64,000 nucleotides of DNA from Papillibacter cinnamivorans DSM 12816 (GTDB lineage Bacteria; Bacillota; Clostridia; Oscillospirales; Oscillospiraceae), in contig NZ_FWXW01000007.1 in assembly GCF_900176335.1 (NCBI RefSeq), forward strand, positions 23,900 through 87,899, read 5' to 3'. Below are positions 36,292 through 42,822 of the stretch, piece after piece. Under the pieces are notes generated by a model. That model saw nothing but the letters and a program-made list of their open reading frames with translations. It searched no databases and was not told the DNA's origin. The position numbers and the translations under genes are program-made. Numbering within the stretch: position 1 is the first letter of the stretch; the number at the start of each line of letters is the position of its first letter.

Positions 36292-37110
36292 ATGCCCTTT
36301 ATAATTGCGGACGGAAAGAAGATCTTTTACGAGATTCACGGCGAGCACGGGGATTATATCCTCATGCTCAACGGGCTCATGATGACCACCGGAAGCTGGC
36401 TGCCCCTGCTGCCCACTCTGAAGGAGAATTTCCGCGTGATCTGCCTGGATATGCACGACATGGGGCAGAGCGAGAAAATGGACGGCGACTATAAAAGCAC
36501 CGTGCAGGTGGACGCCGTAAGGTGCCTTGCCGACCATCTGGGCATCCGGAGAATGAACCTCTGCGGCACCTCCTACGGAGGGACCATTGCCCTTCTCTTT
36601 GCTCTGAGATATCCCGAGAGAACGGGAAAGGTCATGGTCTTCAACACACTTGCCTATGCCGACGCCTACCTCACCGAGGTGGGACGGCTTTGGCAGAAGG
36701 GCGCCCTTTCCTATGACTGCGACACCTATTACGATGAATTCGTGCCTTTCGTTTATTCTCCGGCCTATTTCGAGGCCCACAAAGAGACCATCTATCAGCG
36801 AAAGGAGATGATCCGGCCCCTGATTACCAAGGAATACTGCGATTCCATCGTGCGCCTGTCCAAGAGCGTGGAGGGGTACGATATCCGCAGCAGGCTGGGA
36901 GAAATTCAGGCTCCCGTTCTGGTGGTGGGCTGTGATCAGGACTATCTGACCCCCATGCCTCAGCAGCGCATGCTGGCCGAGCGCATTCCCAGCGCGAAGT
37001 TCGTCCTGATCCCCGGCGCGGGGCACGGCGTCGTCTTCGAGGATTCCTATGCCATCGTCATGCTGATGCTGGGATGGTTCCGGGAAATCAGAGTCATCCC
37101 CGTTTTTTAA
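36292..37110 (+). CDS. Alpha/beta hydrolase
   Basis: 272 aa. The nucleophile serine is in CGTSYGGTIAL (GxSxG), the acid in VVGCDQDYLTP, and the histidine in IPGAGHGVVFED, so the Ser-Asp-His triad is complete. The N terminus (GKKIFYEIHGEHGDYILMLNGLMMTTGSW) is typical of the MhpC/BphD-like fold. It could hydrolyse a C-C bond, an ester or lactone, or a thioester. An AAGGAGC site precedes the ATG, and it is 13 bases from both neighbours, so it is part of the operon. The exact substrate is unknown. Confidence 0.85.
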   Translation: MPFIIADGKKIFYEIHGEHGDYILMLNGLMMTTGSWLPLLPTLKENFRVICLDMHDMGQSEKMDGDYKSTVQVDAVRCLADHLGIRRMNLCGTSYGGTIALLFALRYPERTGKVMVFNTLAYADAYLTEVGRLWQKGALSYDCDTYYDEFVPFVYSPAYFEAHKETIYQRKEMIRPLITKEYCDSIVRLSKSVEGYDIRSRLGEIQAPVLVVGCDQDYLTPMPQQRMLAERIPSAKFVLIPGAGHGVVFEDSYAIVMLMLGWFREIRVIPVF

Positions 37111-37123
37111 AGGAGGAAACAGC

Positions 37124-38287
37124 ATGCGTATGGCAGCCATAGCCGGGATCGGCGAAACGAAAATGGGACGTTACCCGGACCGCTCTCTGCGGGACATGAT
37201 TCTGGAGGCGGGCGGCAGGGCGATCGCCGATTCCGGCATGGATAAAAAAGAGATAGAGGCCGTCTACATGGGGAATTTCAATTCCCAGCGGCTGTGCGGG
37301 CAGGGTCATCTGGGCCCCCTGGTTTCGGAGGTCCTGGGTCTGGGGAACATCCCCACCATTCGCACGGAAGGAGCCTGCGCCTCCGGGAGCCTGGCCTTCC
37401 GGATGGGACTGCTTGCGGTGATGAGCGGGATTTACGACACGGTCCTGGTGGGCGGCGCGGAAAAGATGACCCATCAGCCCACCGAGCTGGTCACCGAGGC
37501 CATCGTGTCCGCCATGGACTATGAGATCGAGGCCATGGAGGGCTTCACCTTCCCGGCGAATTTCGCCATGATGGCCAACCGATATTTCTATGAATACAGA
37601 AACGTAAAGCGGGAGATGGCCATGAACGCCGTCAACGCTCACTACAACGCCGCCCGCAACCCCGACGCCCAGATGCCCAAAGAGGTGACCCTGGAGAAAG
37701 TGCTGTTTGCCGATCTCATTGCCAGCCCCCTGTCCCTGTTCGACTGCTCGCTGGTCACCGATGGGGCCGCCTTTCTTGTGCTCACCACCTCCGACAAGGC
37801 AAGAGCCCTGGGAAAGCACCGCCTGGTGGAAGTGGCGGGCTCCGGCCACGCGGGGGACACGGTGACTTTGTATACCAAGAAATGCATCACCAGCTTCGAA
37901 GCCGCGAAAAGCGCCGCGAAACAGGCGTACGATCAGGCGGGGCTGAAGCCTGCCGACATCGACCTTGCCGAAGTGCACGACTGTTTCACCATCACACAGA
38001 TCATTAACCTGGAGGACCTGGGGTTTGCCGAGCCGGGGCACGGGGCCGATCTGGTCGCCGAGGGCGCTACGGCCCTTCATGGCAGCCGGCCCATCAACAC
38101 CAGCGGAGGTTTGAAGGCCAAGGGGCACCCCATTGGGGCCACCGGTATCAGCCAGATGTATGAAATCGTCACCCAGCTCCGGGGCGATGCGGGAGCCCGG
38201 CAGGTGAAAAAGGCCGATATCGGCCTGACCCACAATCTTGGCGGCACAGCGGCCACCGGTCTGGTCCATATCTTCAGGGGGCAGTGA
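37124..38287 (+). CDS. Thiolase, SCP2/archaeal acetoacetyl-CoA thiolase type
   Basis: 387 aa, AAAGGAGG before the ATG. The nucleophilic cysteine is in EGACASGSLAF (about residue 85). The histidine lies in EVHDCFTITQI, a second histidine in AKGHPIGATG, and the C terminus has HNLGGTAATG where bacterial biosynthetic thiolases have CxGGG. This is the pattern of the SCP2-type thiolases that in archaea and some bacteria need a DUF35 partner. The next gene, overlapping its end, encodes such an OB-fold protein, which supports this assignment. Confidence 0.9.
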   Translation: MRMAAIAGIGETKMGRYPDRSLRDMILEAGGRAIADSGMDKKEIEAVYMGNFNSQRLCGQGHLGPLVSEVLGLGNIPTIRTEGACASGSLAFRMGLLAVMSGIYDTVLVGGAEKMTHQPTELVTEAIVSAMDYEIEAMEGFTFPANFAMMANRYFYEYRNVKREMAMNAVNAHYNAARNPDAQMPKEVTLEKVLFADLIASPLSLFDCSLVTDGAAFLVLTTSDKARALGKHRLVEVAGSGHAGDTVTLYTKKCITSFEAAKSAAKQAYDQAGLKPADIDLAEVHDCFTITQIINLEDLGFAEPGHGADLVAEGATALHGSRPINTSGGLKAKGHPIGATGISQMYEIVTQLRGDAGARQVKKADIGLTHNLGGTAATGLVHIFRGQ

Positions 38288-38289
38288 AT

Positions 38290-38517
38290 ATGAAAAATCC
38301 CACTATCTATACATACAGCGTTCTCTATTCCTCTTTCGGTCCCTTTGTGAACAAGGTTCCCTATGTCAGCGCGATTCTGGAGCAGGAGGACGGCTCCCGT
38401 TTTCCGTCGCTGCTGGAAGGCTTCGCGCCTGAAATGAAGATTCGGGTCGGCCAGGAGGTGTTCCGTCTCGGCAAGAACGAGCAGGGCCTGGAAAGATACT
38501 CCTTGCTGGAGCAATAG
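38290..38517 (+). CDS. DUF35-type OB-fold protein lacking the zinc ribbon
   Basis: 75 aa from the ATG at 38290, with AGGGGG at 38276-38281; a GTG at 38284 overlapping the thiolase stop is the alternative. The sequence IYTYSVLYSSFGPFVNKVPYVSAILEQEDG followed by a region like VGQEVFRLGK matches the C-terminal OB fold of DUF35 proteins. The usual N-terminal four-cysteine zinc ribbon is absent, and the length is about half that of the family. In archaea DUF35 proteins bind thiolase and HMG-CoA synthase and guide CoA intermediates between them. Here the protein follows a thiolase and a KAS III-like gene. Confidence 0.7.
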   Translation: MKNPTIYTYSVLYSSFGPFVNKVPYVSAILEQEDGSRFPSLLEGFAPEMKIRVGQEVFRLGKNEQGLERYSLLEQ

Positions 38518-38564
38518 GCGGAGGAGCCGGGGCGATATTCCCGGCCGCCTCCCATGGGGAATAC

Positions 38565-38617
38565 CCGGTATGATTTTCTCCGGAAGATAGTCCGGTATTC
38601 CGGTATTGCGCCGGTAT
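38565..38617. repeat. Four CCGGTAT motifs upstream of the MaoC gene
   Basis: Identical 7-base motifs at 38565, 38592, 38600 and 38611 lie in the 150-base gap before the hydratase gene. They could be regulator half-sites or simple sequence drift. Confidence 0.35.
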
Positions 38618-38669
38618 GACGGGTGCCCGGACCGCTGATCCCGGCAATATTAGAAAAGGGGCGTTCTGT

Positions 38670-39128
38670 ATGTCAAAAATCGATTTCAGCGATGCCAAAA
38701 GCCGCGACCCTTCCATAAACGGGTATACGTATGATGAACTGCAAGTCGGGGACAAAGCTTACTATACCAAGACGGTTTCCGAATCCGATATCTATACGTT
38801 CGCGGGAATTACCGGAGACTTTAACCCCGCTCACACGAATGAGGCATCCCCCCATCCGCTGTTCGGCACGCGCATCTGCCACGGCGCTTTTTCCGCCGGT
38901 CTGGTTTCCGCCGCTTTGGGAATGAAGATGCCGGGCCAGGGCTGCCTGTACCTGAGCCAGACCTCTAAATTCGTCAGGGCCGTTAAGTTCGGCGACACCG
39001 TTACCGTCAGGCTGGAGGTCACCAAAAAAGACGACGCGAAGAAGCGGGTCATCCTTTCCACGGACTGTTATAACCAGAAGGACGAACTGGTTCTGACGGG
39101 AGAAGCGGTTATACTGCCGAAAAAGTGA
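38670..39128 (+). CDS. MaoC-like (R)-specific enoyl-CoA hydratase
   Basis: 152 aa from the ATG at 38670, preceded by AAAAGGGG. It is a single hot-dog domain of PhaJ/MaoC type: FAGITGDFNPAHTNE carries the catalytic Asp and His of the hydratase 2 motif, followed by GTRICHGAFSAGLVSAALG. It adds water to trans-2-enoyl-CoA to give (R)-3-hydroxyacyl-CoA. With the acyl-CoA dehydrogenase directly downstream it makes the first two steps of a beta-oxidation cycle. There is no signal peptide, so it is cytoplasmic. Confidence 0.9.
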   Translation: MSKIDFSDAKSRDPSINGYTYDELQVGDKAYYTKTVSESDIYTFAGITGDFNPAHTNEASPHPLFGTRICHGAFSAGLVSAALGMKMPGQGCLYLSQTSKFVRAVKFGDTVTVRLEVTKKDDAKKRVILSTDCYNQKDELVLTGEAVILPKK

Positions 39129-39177
39129 TTTTCTGCAAAGTATGTCGGCGAAAACGCAAACATCAGGAGGGTTCAAT

Positions 39178-40317
39178 ATGGCGTATCACTATTGCACGGA
39201 TGAACAAATTTCCCTGCTGGAAATGGTGAAGGAATTTGCGGACAAGGAAATTCGTCCCAATGTCTCTCAATGGGACGAGAAAGGGGAACTGCCGCTGGAC
39301 GTGGTAAATGCGGGCCTTGATATGGGCCTGCATTGCATGGACGTTCCGGAAGAGTACGGCGGCTCCGGCCTGAGCGCAAAGACATGCTGCATGATATTCG
39401 AGGAACTGAGCAAAGCGGACATCGGTGTCTCCTGCGCCTTCAGCGTCACGGGAACCGGGGTGGACCCTGTCATGCTGTTCGGTTCGGAGGAACAGAAGCG
39501 GCTTTATGCGGACCTGGTGTTCCGGGGGCGCGGGCTCGCCTCCTTCTGCCTGACGGAGCCCGGCGCCGGTTCCGATGCCGGCAATGTTCAGACAACAGCC
39601 GTAAAAAAAGGCGGCGAGTACGTGCTGAACGGAACCAAGTGCTTCATTACCAACGCCGGTTTTGCCAACGCGTATTTTGTTATCGCCTCCACCGATAAAA
39701 GCAAGGGCAACCGCGGCCTGAGCGGCTTTATTGTTCCGAAGGGAACAAAGGGTCTGAGTGTTGGAAAAGAAGAAAACAAATGCGGCTTCCGCACCTCCAA
39801 TACGGCGGAGGTGATCCTGGAGGATGTTGTCGTCCCGGAGTCCTATCGGGTGGGCCGGGAAGGCGATGGGTTCAGGATAGCGATGGCCACATTGGATCAC
39901 GGACGACCCAAGATCGGCGCCACGGCGCTGGGGCTCGGCCAGCGCGCGCTGGATGAGGCCGTGAAATATTCCAAAGAGCGGGTCCAGTTCGGGAAACCCA
40001 TTTCCGACAATCAGGGCCTGCAGTTTATGCTGGCCGATATGGAAATCAAAATGGAAGCGTCCAGATGCCTCGTCTATCACGTGGCGGAATTGATGGACCA
40101 GGGCCTTCCCATTACCATGAACGGTTCCATCGCAAAGTGCTTCTCTACGGATTCCGCCATGAGCGTGGTCACGGACGCCGTTCAGGTCCTCGGGGGATAC
40201 GGCTATATGAAAGAGTATCCGGTGGAAAAGCTCATGAGGGACGCGAAGGTACTGCAGATCGTCGAGGGTACGAATCAGATCCAGCGCGTGGTCATTGCGG
40301 GACATTTATTAAAGTAA
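39178..40317 (+). CDS. Acyl-CoA dehydrogenase
   Basis: 379 aa from the ATG at 39178, preceded by AGGAGGG; upstream in-frame codons lack a site. It has the FAD and substrate motifs of the family: FCLTEPGAGSDAGNVQTTA, KCFITNAG, and RVQFGKPISDNQGLQFMLADM. The catalytic base is the glutamate in IVEGTNQIQRVVIAGHLLK. It oxidises an acyl-CoA to a 2-enoyl-CoA and normally passes electrons to electron-transferring flavoprotein; no etfAB genes are in the window. The length is standard. It closes the catabolic locus and is followed by a hairpin terminator. Confidence 0.92.
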   Translation: MAYHYCTDEQISLLEMVKEFADKEIRPNVSQWDEKGELPLDVVNAGLDMGLHCMDVPEEYGGSGLSAKTCCMIFEELSKADIGVSCAFSVTGTGVDPVMLFGSEEQKRLYADLVFRGRGLASFCLTEPGAGSDAGNVQTTAVKKGGEYVLNGTKCFITNAGFANAYFVIASTDKSKGNRGLSGFIVPKGTKGLSVGKEENKCGFRTSNTAEVILEDVVVPESYRVGREGDGFRIAMATLDHGRPKIGATALGLGQRALDEAVKYSKERVQFGKPISDNQGLQFMLADMEIKMEASRCLVYHVAELMDQGLPITMNGSIAKCFSTDSAMSVVTDAVQVLGGYGYMKEYPVEKLMRDAKVLQIVEGTNQIQRVVIAGHLLK

Positions 40318-40413
40318 CCGCAAGGAAAAAACCGGAGAAACCGGCGGTGACGTTTTCCGGGTCCGGCGCCGGCATCGATGAGAATACCGGCGTTGTACAG
40401 ATAAAAGCGGCAG

Positions 40414-40461
40414 AGAACGAAGCTCCCACAGACAGGCACATGCCTGGGGGAGCTTCGTTCT
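40414..40461 (+). terminator. Hairpin after the acyl-CoA dehydrogenase
   Basis: A 14-bp perfect stem (AGAACGAAGCTCCC with its complement) with an inner CAGGC/GCCTG stem. It has no clear T run but is very stable. Confidence 0.7.
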
Positions 40462-40609
40462 GCGTCTGCGGCAAAAATCTGCTTTAGGGCAAAAAAGTTC
40501 GGCTTCGCCGGAATAAGAATCAAAAAAGCCGCAGAACTGCTGGAATCGAAAAGGGGTCGGGCCCGCGCCCCCACGAGCTTCCGCCCCCCGGCGCGCCCCG
40601 GATCTGCCG

Positions 40610-40676
40610 GCGGCGGGAGAGGGCCTCCGGCATCCGCCTGCGCCCGAGGCGGAAGCCGGAGGCCGGCCCCCGCCGC
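40610..40676. other. Long GC-rich hairpin of unknown role
   Basis: GCGGCGGG, GGGCCTCCGGC and TCCGCC on the left pair with GGCGGA, GCCGGAGGCC and CCCCGCCGC on the right around a 9-base loop, with small internal bulges. It has no T run. It may be an RNA structure or an inverted-repeat element. Confidence 0.6.
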
Positions 40677-40840
40677 AAACGTGTCCTCCGGGCGGCGGTT
40701 TCCCTGCCTTTTGGCCGCCGTTTCTGGCACCTCCCTGGCCGGAAGAGACTGTGCAAGCCGAGAAAAGGCCGCTGAAAAATACAAATGGTATAAAATAACA
40801 AATAGTAATTGGAAATCAAGAGTTCCTCGTAGAAAGAGAC

Positions 40841-40883
40841 GGCACTGCGCGGCGGGACGGAAAGTCCCGCCGCGCAGCCGTTT
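40841..40883 (+). terminator. GC-rich terminator-like hairpin
   Basis: A 14-bp perfect stem (40845-40858 with 40864-40877), a GGAAA loop and CCGTTT after it. It stands about 190 bases before the lysis-type cassette. Confidence 0.6.
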
Positions 40884-41070
40884 GAGCCGGATATGTCTTT
40901 CGCGTCGGGGATCCCGGCGGGTCTCCCGGCCCGGACATACGGAAAAATCCAGAAATAATATGCCTCCTGCGCTTTCCAAATCAAAAGAAAAATCCATACA
41001 ATGAAACCGTAAAGAAAAAAGTCCGGCGCCGGCGAAAAGCGGCAGGACGGGGGAAGAGGGAGACAGGACA

Positions 41071-41343
41071 ATGTGGGAAACGGTGCTCCGGTCGGTGGTG
41101 ACCTATCTGATTCCGCTTCTGGCGGGGTACGCCATTTCCATGTTCGGGCTGGGGCGCAGGGTGCGGAACCTGGAATGCGACGCGGCTTCCGGCGCGGAGG
41201 AGAGAAAGAGGGTGCTCAAAAGCCTGCTGGCCTGTCTCTACGGACTCCAGGAGCTTCAGTGCGACGGGCCCGTCACCGATGGGATCCGGGAGCTGGAGGC
41301 CTGGCTGTACGAGAGCGCCCACACGCTGAAAAGCGGCGGCTGA
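41071..41343 (+). CDS. Small membrane-anchored phage-type protein
   Basis: 90 aa. One N-terminal transmembrane segment (about 7-26, VVTYLIPLLAGYAISMFGLG) is followed by a charged helical part, as in small proteins found just before holin genes in Clostridia phages. I do not recognise a named family. It begins a run of four closely spaced plus-strand genes ending in an endolysin-like peptidase. The start has a GGGAGA site. Confidence 0.6.
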   Translation: MWETVLRSVVTYLIPLLAGYAISMFGLGRRVRNLECDAASGAEERKRVLKSLLACLYGLQELQCDGPVTDGIRELEAWLYESAHTLKSGG

Positions 41344-41361
41344 AAAAGGGGGAAGGCGGAA

Positions 41362-41619
41362 ACGGGCAAAAAAAGAAAACCGGAGTTTTCCAAGCTCATC
41401 GCGGGCTGGCTCATGGCAAACGGCACGGTCTGGATTTATCTCAGCTACGGCCTTGCCTTCCTGGGGCGGGAGGAGATCGCCGAGACGCTGTCCAAGACGG
41501 TGGTGACGGAGATCCTGGGCGTCTTCGCGGCATACGCGGTGAAGGCGCTTCTGGAAAACCTCAGCAAAAACAACATCTGGCCGGACAAGCCCGGCGGCGA
41601 CGCCGACAGGGACTGCTGA
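41362..41619 (+). CDS. Small phage-type membrane protein with apparent ACG start
   Basis: 85 aa if started at the ACG at 41362-41364. The frame is open from the upstream stop at 41341. A good GGGGGAAGG site lies 6 bases before ACG, and the coding-like sequence GKKRKPEFSKLIAGWL precedes the first ATG (41413), which has no ribosome binding site. This suggests the original ATG mutated to ACG, or a rare ACG start is used. A hydrophobic stretch (about 16-36) is followed by an amphipathic helix and a polar tail. The family is unknown; position suggests a holin-like or phage tail-end protein. Confidence 0.5.
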   Translation, partial: TGKKRKPEFSKLIAGWLMANGTVWIYLSYGLAFLGREEIAETLSKTVVTEILGVFAAYAVKALLENLSKNNIWPDKPGGDADRDC

Positions 41620-41667
41620 CGGCGGAAGGAAAACGGTTCGATACAAAAAAAGGAGAGAGGAAACGGC

Positions 41668-41967
41668 ATGGCGGAAAAACTGAAAAGCAGGAAATTCTGG
41701 GTTGCGGCGATCTCCATCCTGGTGGGGGTCCTGGGGCTGCTGGGGGCGGAGGAAAGCCTTCTGCAGCTGTTATCCTCCGCGGGGCTCATTCTGGTGCCCG
41801 CGGTGGTATACATCGTCACCGAAGGAAAGGTGGATGCGGCGGCGGTCAAAACGGTGGATATGGAGGCCCTTGCCGCGGCGGTGCAGGAGTATATGGAGGC
41901 CTCCGGGAAGAGCGGCGGGACCCGGGATACGGCCTCCGGGGAAAAAACCTCCGGGGAAGCGGGCTGA
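41668..41967 (+). CDS. Holin-like small membrane protein
   Basis: 99 aa, AAAAAGGAGAGAGG before the ATG. Two closely spaced hydrophobic segments (about 9-26 and 31-50: KFWVAAISILVGVLGLLG and LLQLLSSAGLILVPAVVYIV) are followed by a charged, Ala/Glu/Ser/Gly-rich tail. That layout, together with its place one base before an endolysin-type gene, is what holins look like. Holins open the membrane to release endolysin in phage lysis. No holin family signature is certain. Confidence 0.6.
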   Translation: MAEKLKSRKFWVAAISILVGVLGLLGAEESLLQLLSSAGLILVPAVVYIVTEGKVDAAAVKTVDMEALAAAVQEYMEASGKSGGTRDTASGEKTSGEAG

Positions 41968-41968
41968 A

Positions 41969-42616
41969 ATGAGTGTAAACGTATATTCTCTGGCCGCCGA
42001 TAAAGACAGGAAGCTTTCGGAACATTTTTCCCTCCGCGAATTTGCCTGCCGGGACGGCTCCGACGAAGTGAAGGTGGATTCCGATCTTGTGGAGCTTCTG
42101 GAAAAGATCCGGAGCCGCTTCGGCGCTCCCGTCACCATCAGCAGCGCCTACAGGACTGCGGCGTATAATAAAAAGGTGGGAGGGGCAGCGCAGTCCCAGC
42201 ACCTTTACGGCAAGGCGGCGGACATCCGGGTGCAGGGCGCGGCCTTCCGCGGGGTGGCCGCCTGCGCGGAGGATCTGGGAGCAGGAGGTATCGGCCTGTA
42301 CGAATACGAGGGCGGTTTCACCCATGTGGACGTGAGGCGGGGGAGAGCCCGCTGGCTCCAGATCTCGAAAAGCGGCTCCGCCGTTTCGGTGGACGGTTTT
42401 CCATGGCCGGAGACGGAAACCGCGGAAAAAGAAAAAAAGGAGGAGAGAACCGTGGCAAAAAGCAGTCCAAGCGGTTGGGCGGAAGAGGCGGCCGGGTGGG
42501 CACAGGAAAAAGGTCTCATCAAGGGTGACGAAACCGGTGACTGCAGATGGCAGGACGCCCTCACCAGGGAACAGCTGGCGGTGATCCTCAGGCGGATTTT
42601 TGAAATGCTCTCGTAA
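41969..42616 (+). CDS. M15-type peptidoglycan peptidase (endolysin-like) with C-terminal SLH-like motif
   Basis: 215 aa from the ATG at 41969. The N-terminal 140 residues form a Peptidase M15 (VanY/D-Ala-D-Ala carboxypeptidase-like) domain with LSEHFSLREFACRD at the start, SSAYRTAAYNKKVGG, the zinc ligands in QSQHLYGKAADIRV (His and Asp) and the last histidine in GGFTHVDVRRG. A linker rich in Lys and Glu leads to one SLH-like motif (about 165-213: WAEEAAGWAQEKGLIKG, LTREQLAVILRRI). There is no signal peptide, as expected if the holin-like gene upstream provides the way out. SLH-like tails may target the wall. Confidence 0.85.
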   Translation: MSVNVYSLAADKDRKLSEHFSLREFACRDGSDEVKVDSDLVELLEKIRSRFGAPVTISSAYRTAAYNKKVGGAAQSQHLYGKAADIRVQGAAFRGVAACAEDLGAGGIGLYEYEGGFTHVDVRRGRARWLQISKSGSAVSVDGFPWPETETAEKEKKEERTVAKSSPSGWAEEAAGWAQEKGLIKGDETGDCRWQDALTREQLAVILRRIFEMLS

Positions 42617-42620
42617 TTCG

Positions 42621-42653
42621 TTCATGGAAAGTTCATATAATCTTCATGAAAAA
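42621..42653 (+). promoter_or_regulatory. Three TTCAT direct repeats at exact 11-base spacing (Pho-box-like)
   Basis: TTCAT starts at 42621, 42632 and 42643. The form TTCAT/TTCATA in 11-base register resembles the PhoB/PhoP box used in phosphate control. TGATAT at 42655-42660 could be the minus-10 element. No gene lies downstream on the plus strand before the convergent lipoprotein gene. Confidence 0.4.
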
Positions 42654-42776
42654 GTGATATTTTCCATCCGAGGTTCTGGTATTCTTATACTTGCAGAGGA
42701 AAGATACAGGAACCCTGCAAGCTGTCAGAAACACCCCCCCAACTTACTTTAACAATTCCCATCCATCCCCTCAAAA

Positions 42777-42811
42777 CGCAAGGCGCGCTCCTTTTAGGAG
42801 GGCGCCTTGCG
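42777..42811 (-). terminator. Terminator of the lipoprotein gene
   Basis: A perfect CGCAAGGCGC stem with an inner GCTCC/GGAGG pairing. On the minus strand it is followed by TTTT. Confidence 0.8.
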
Positions 42812-42822
42812 CAGCTTTCGCG

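Larger units (their letters stand above)
40462..41070. other. Gene-free region with strong hairpins
   Basis: A long minus-strand open frame covers 40275-40997, but its product is low-complexity Arg/Pro-rich and it lies across two terminator-like hairpins, so I do not call it. The region holds the hairpins at 40610-40676 and 40841-40883. Confidence 0.5.

Noticed and set aside
40275..40997. Long open frame of 240 codons on the minus strand
   Set aside because: It runs across two strong hairpins, has no ribosome binding site and encodes an Arg/Pro-rich low-complexity product, as expected from GC-rich non-coding DNA.
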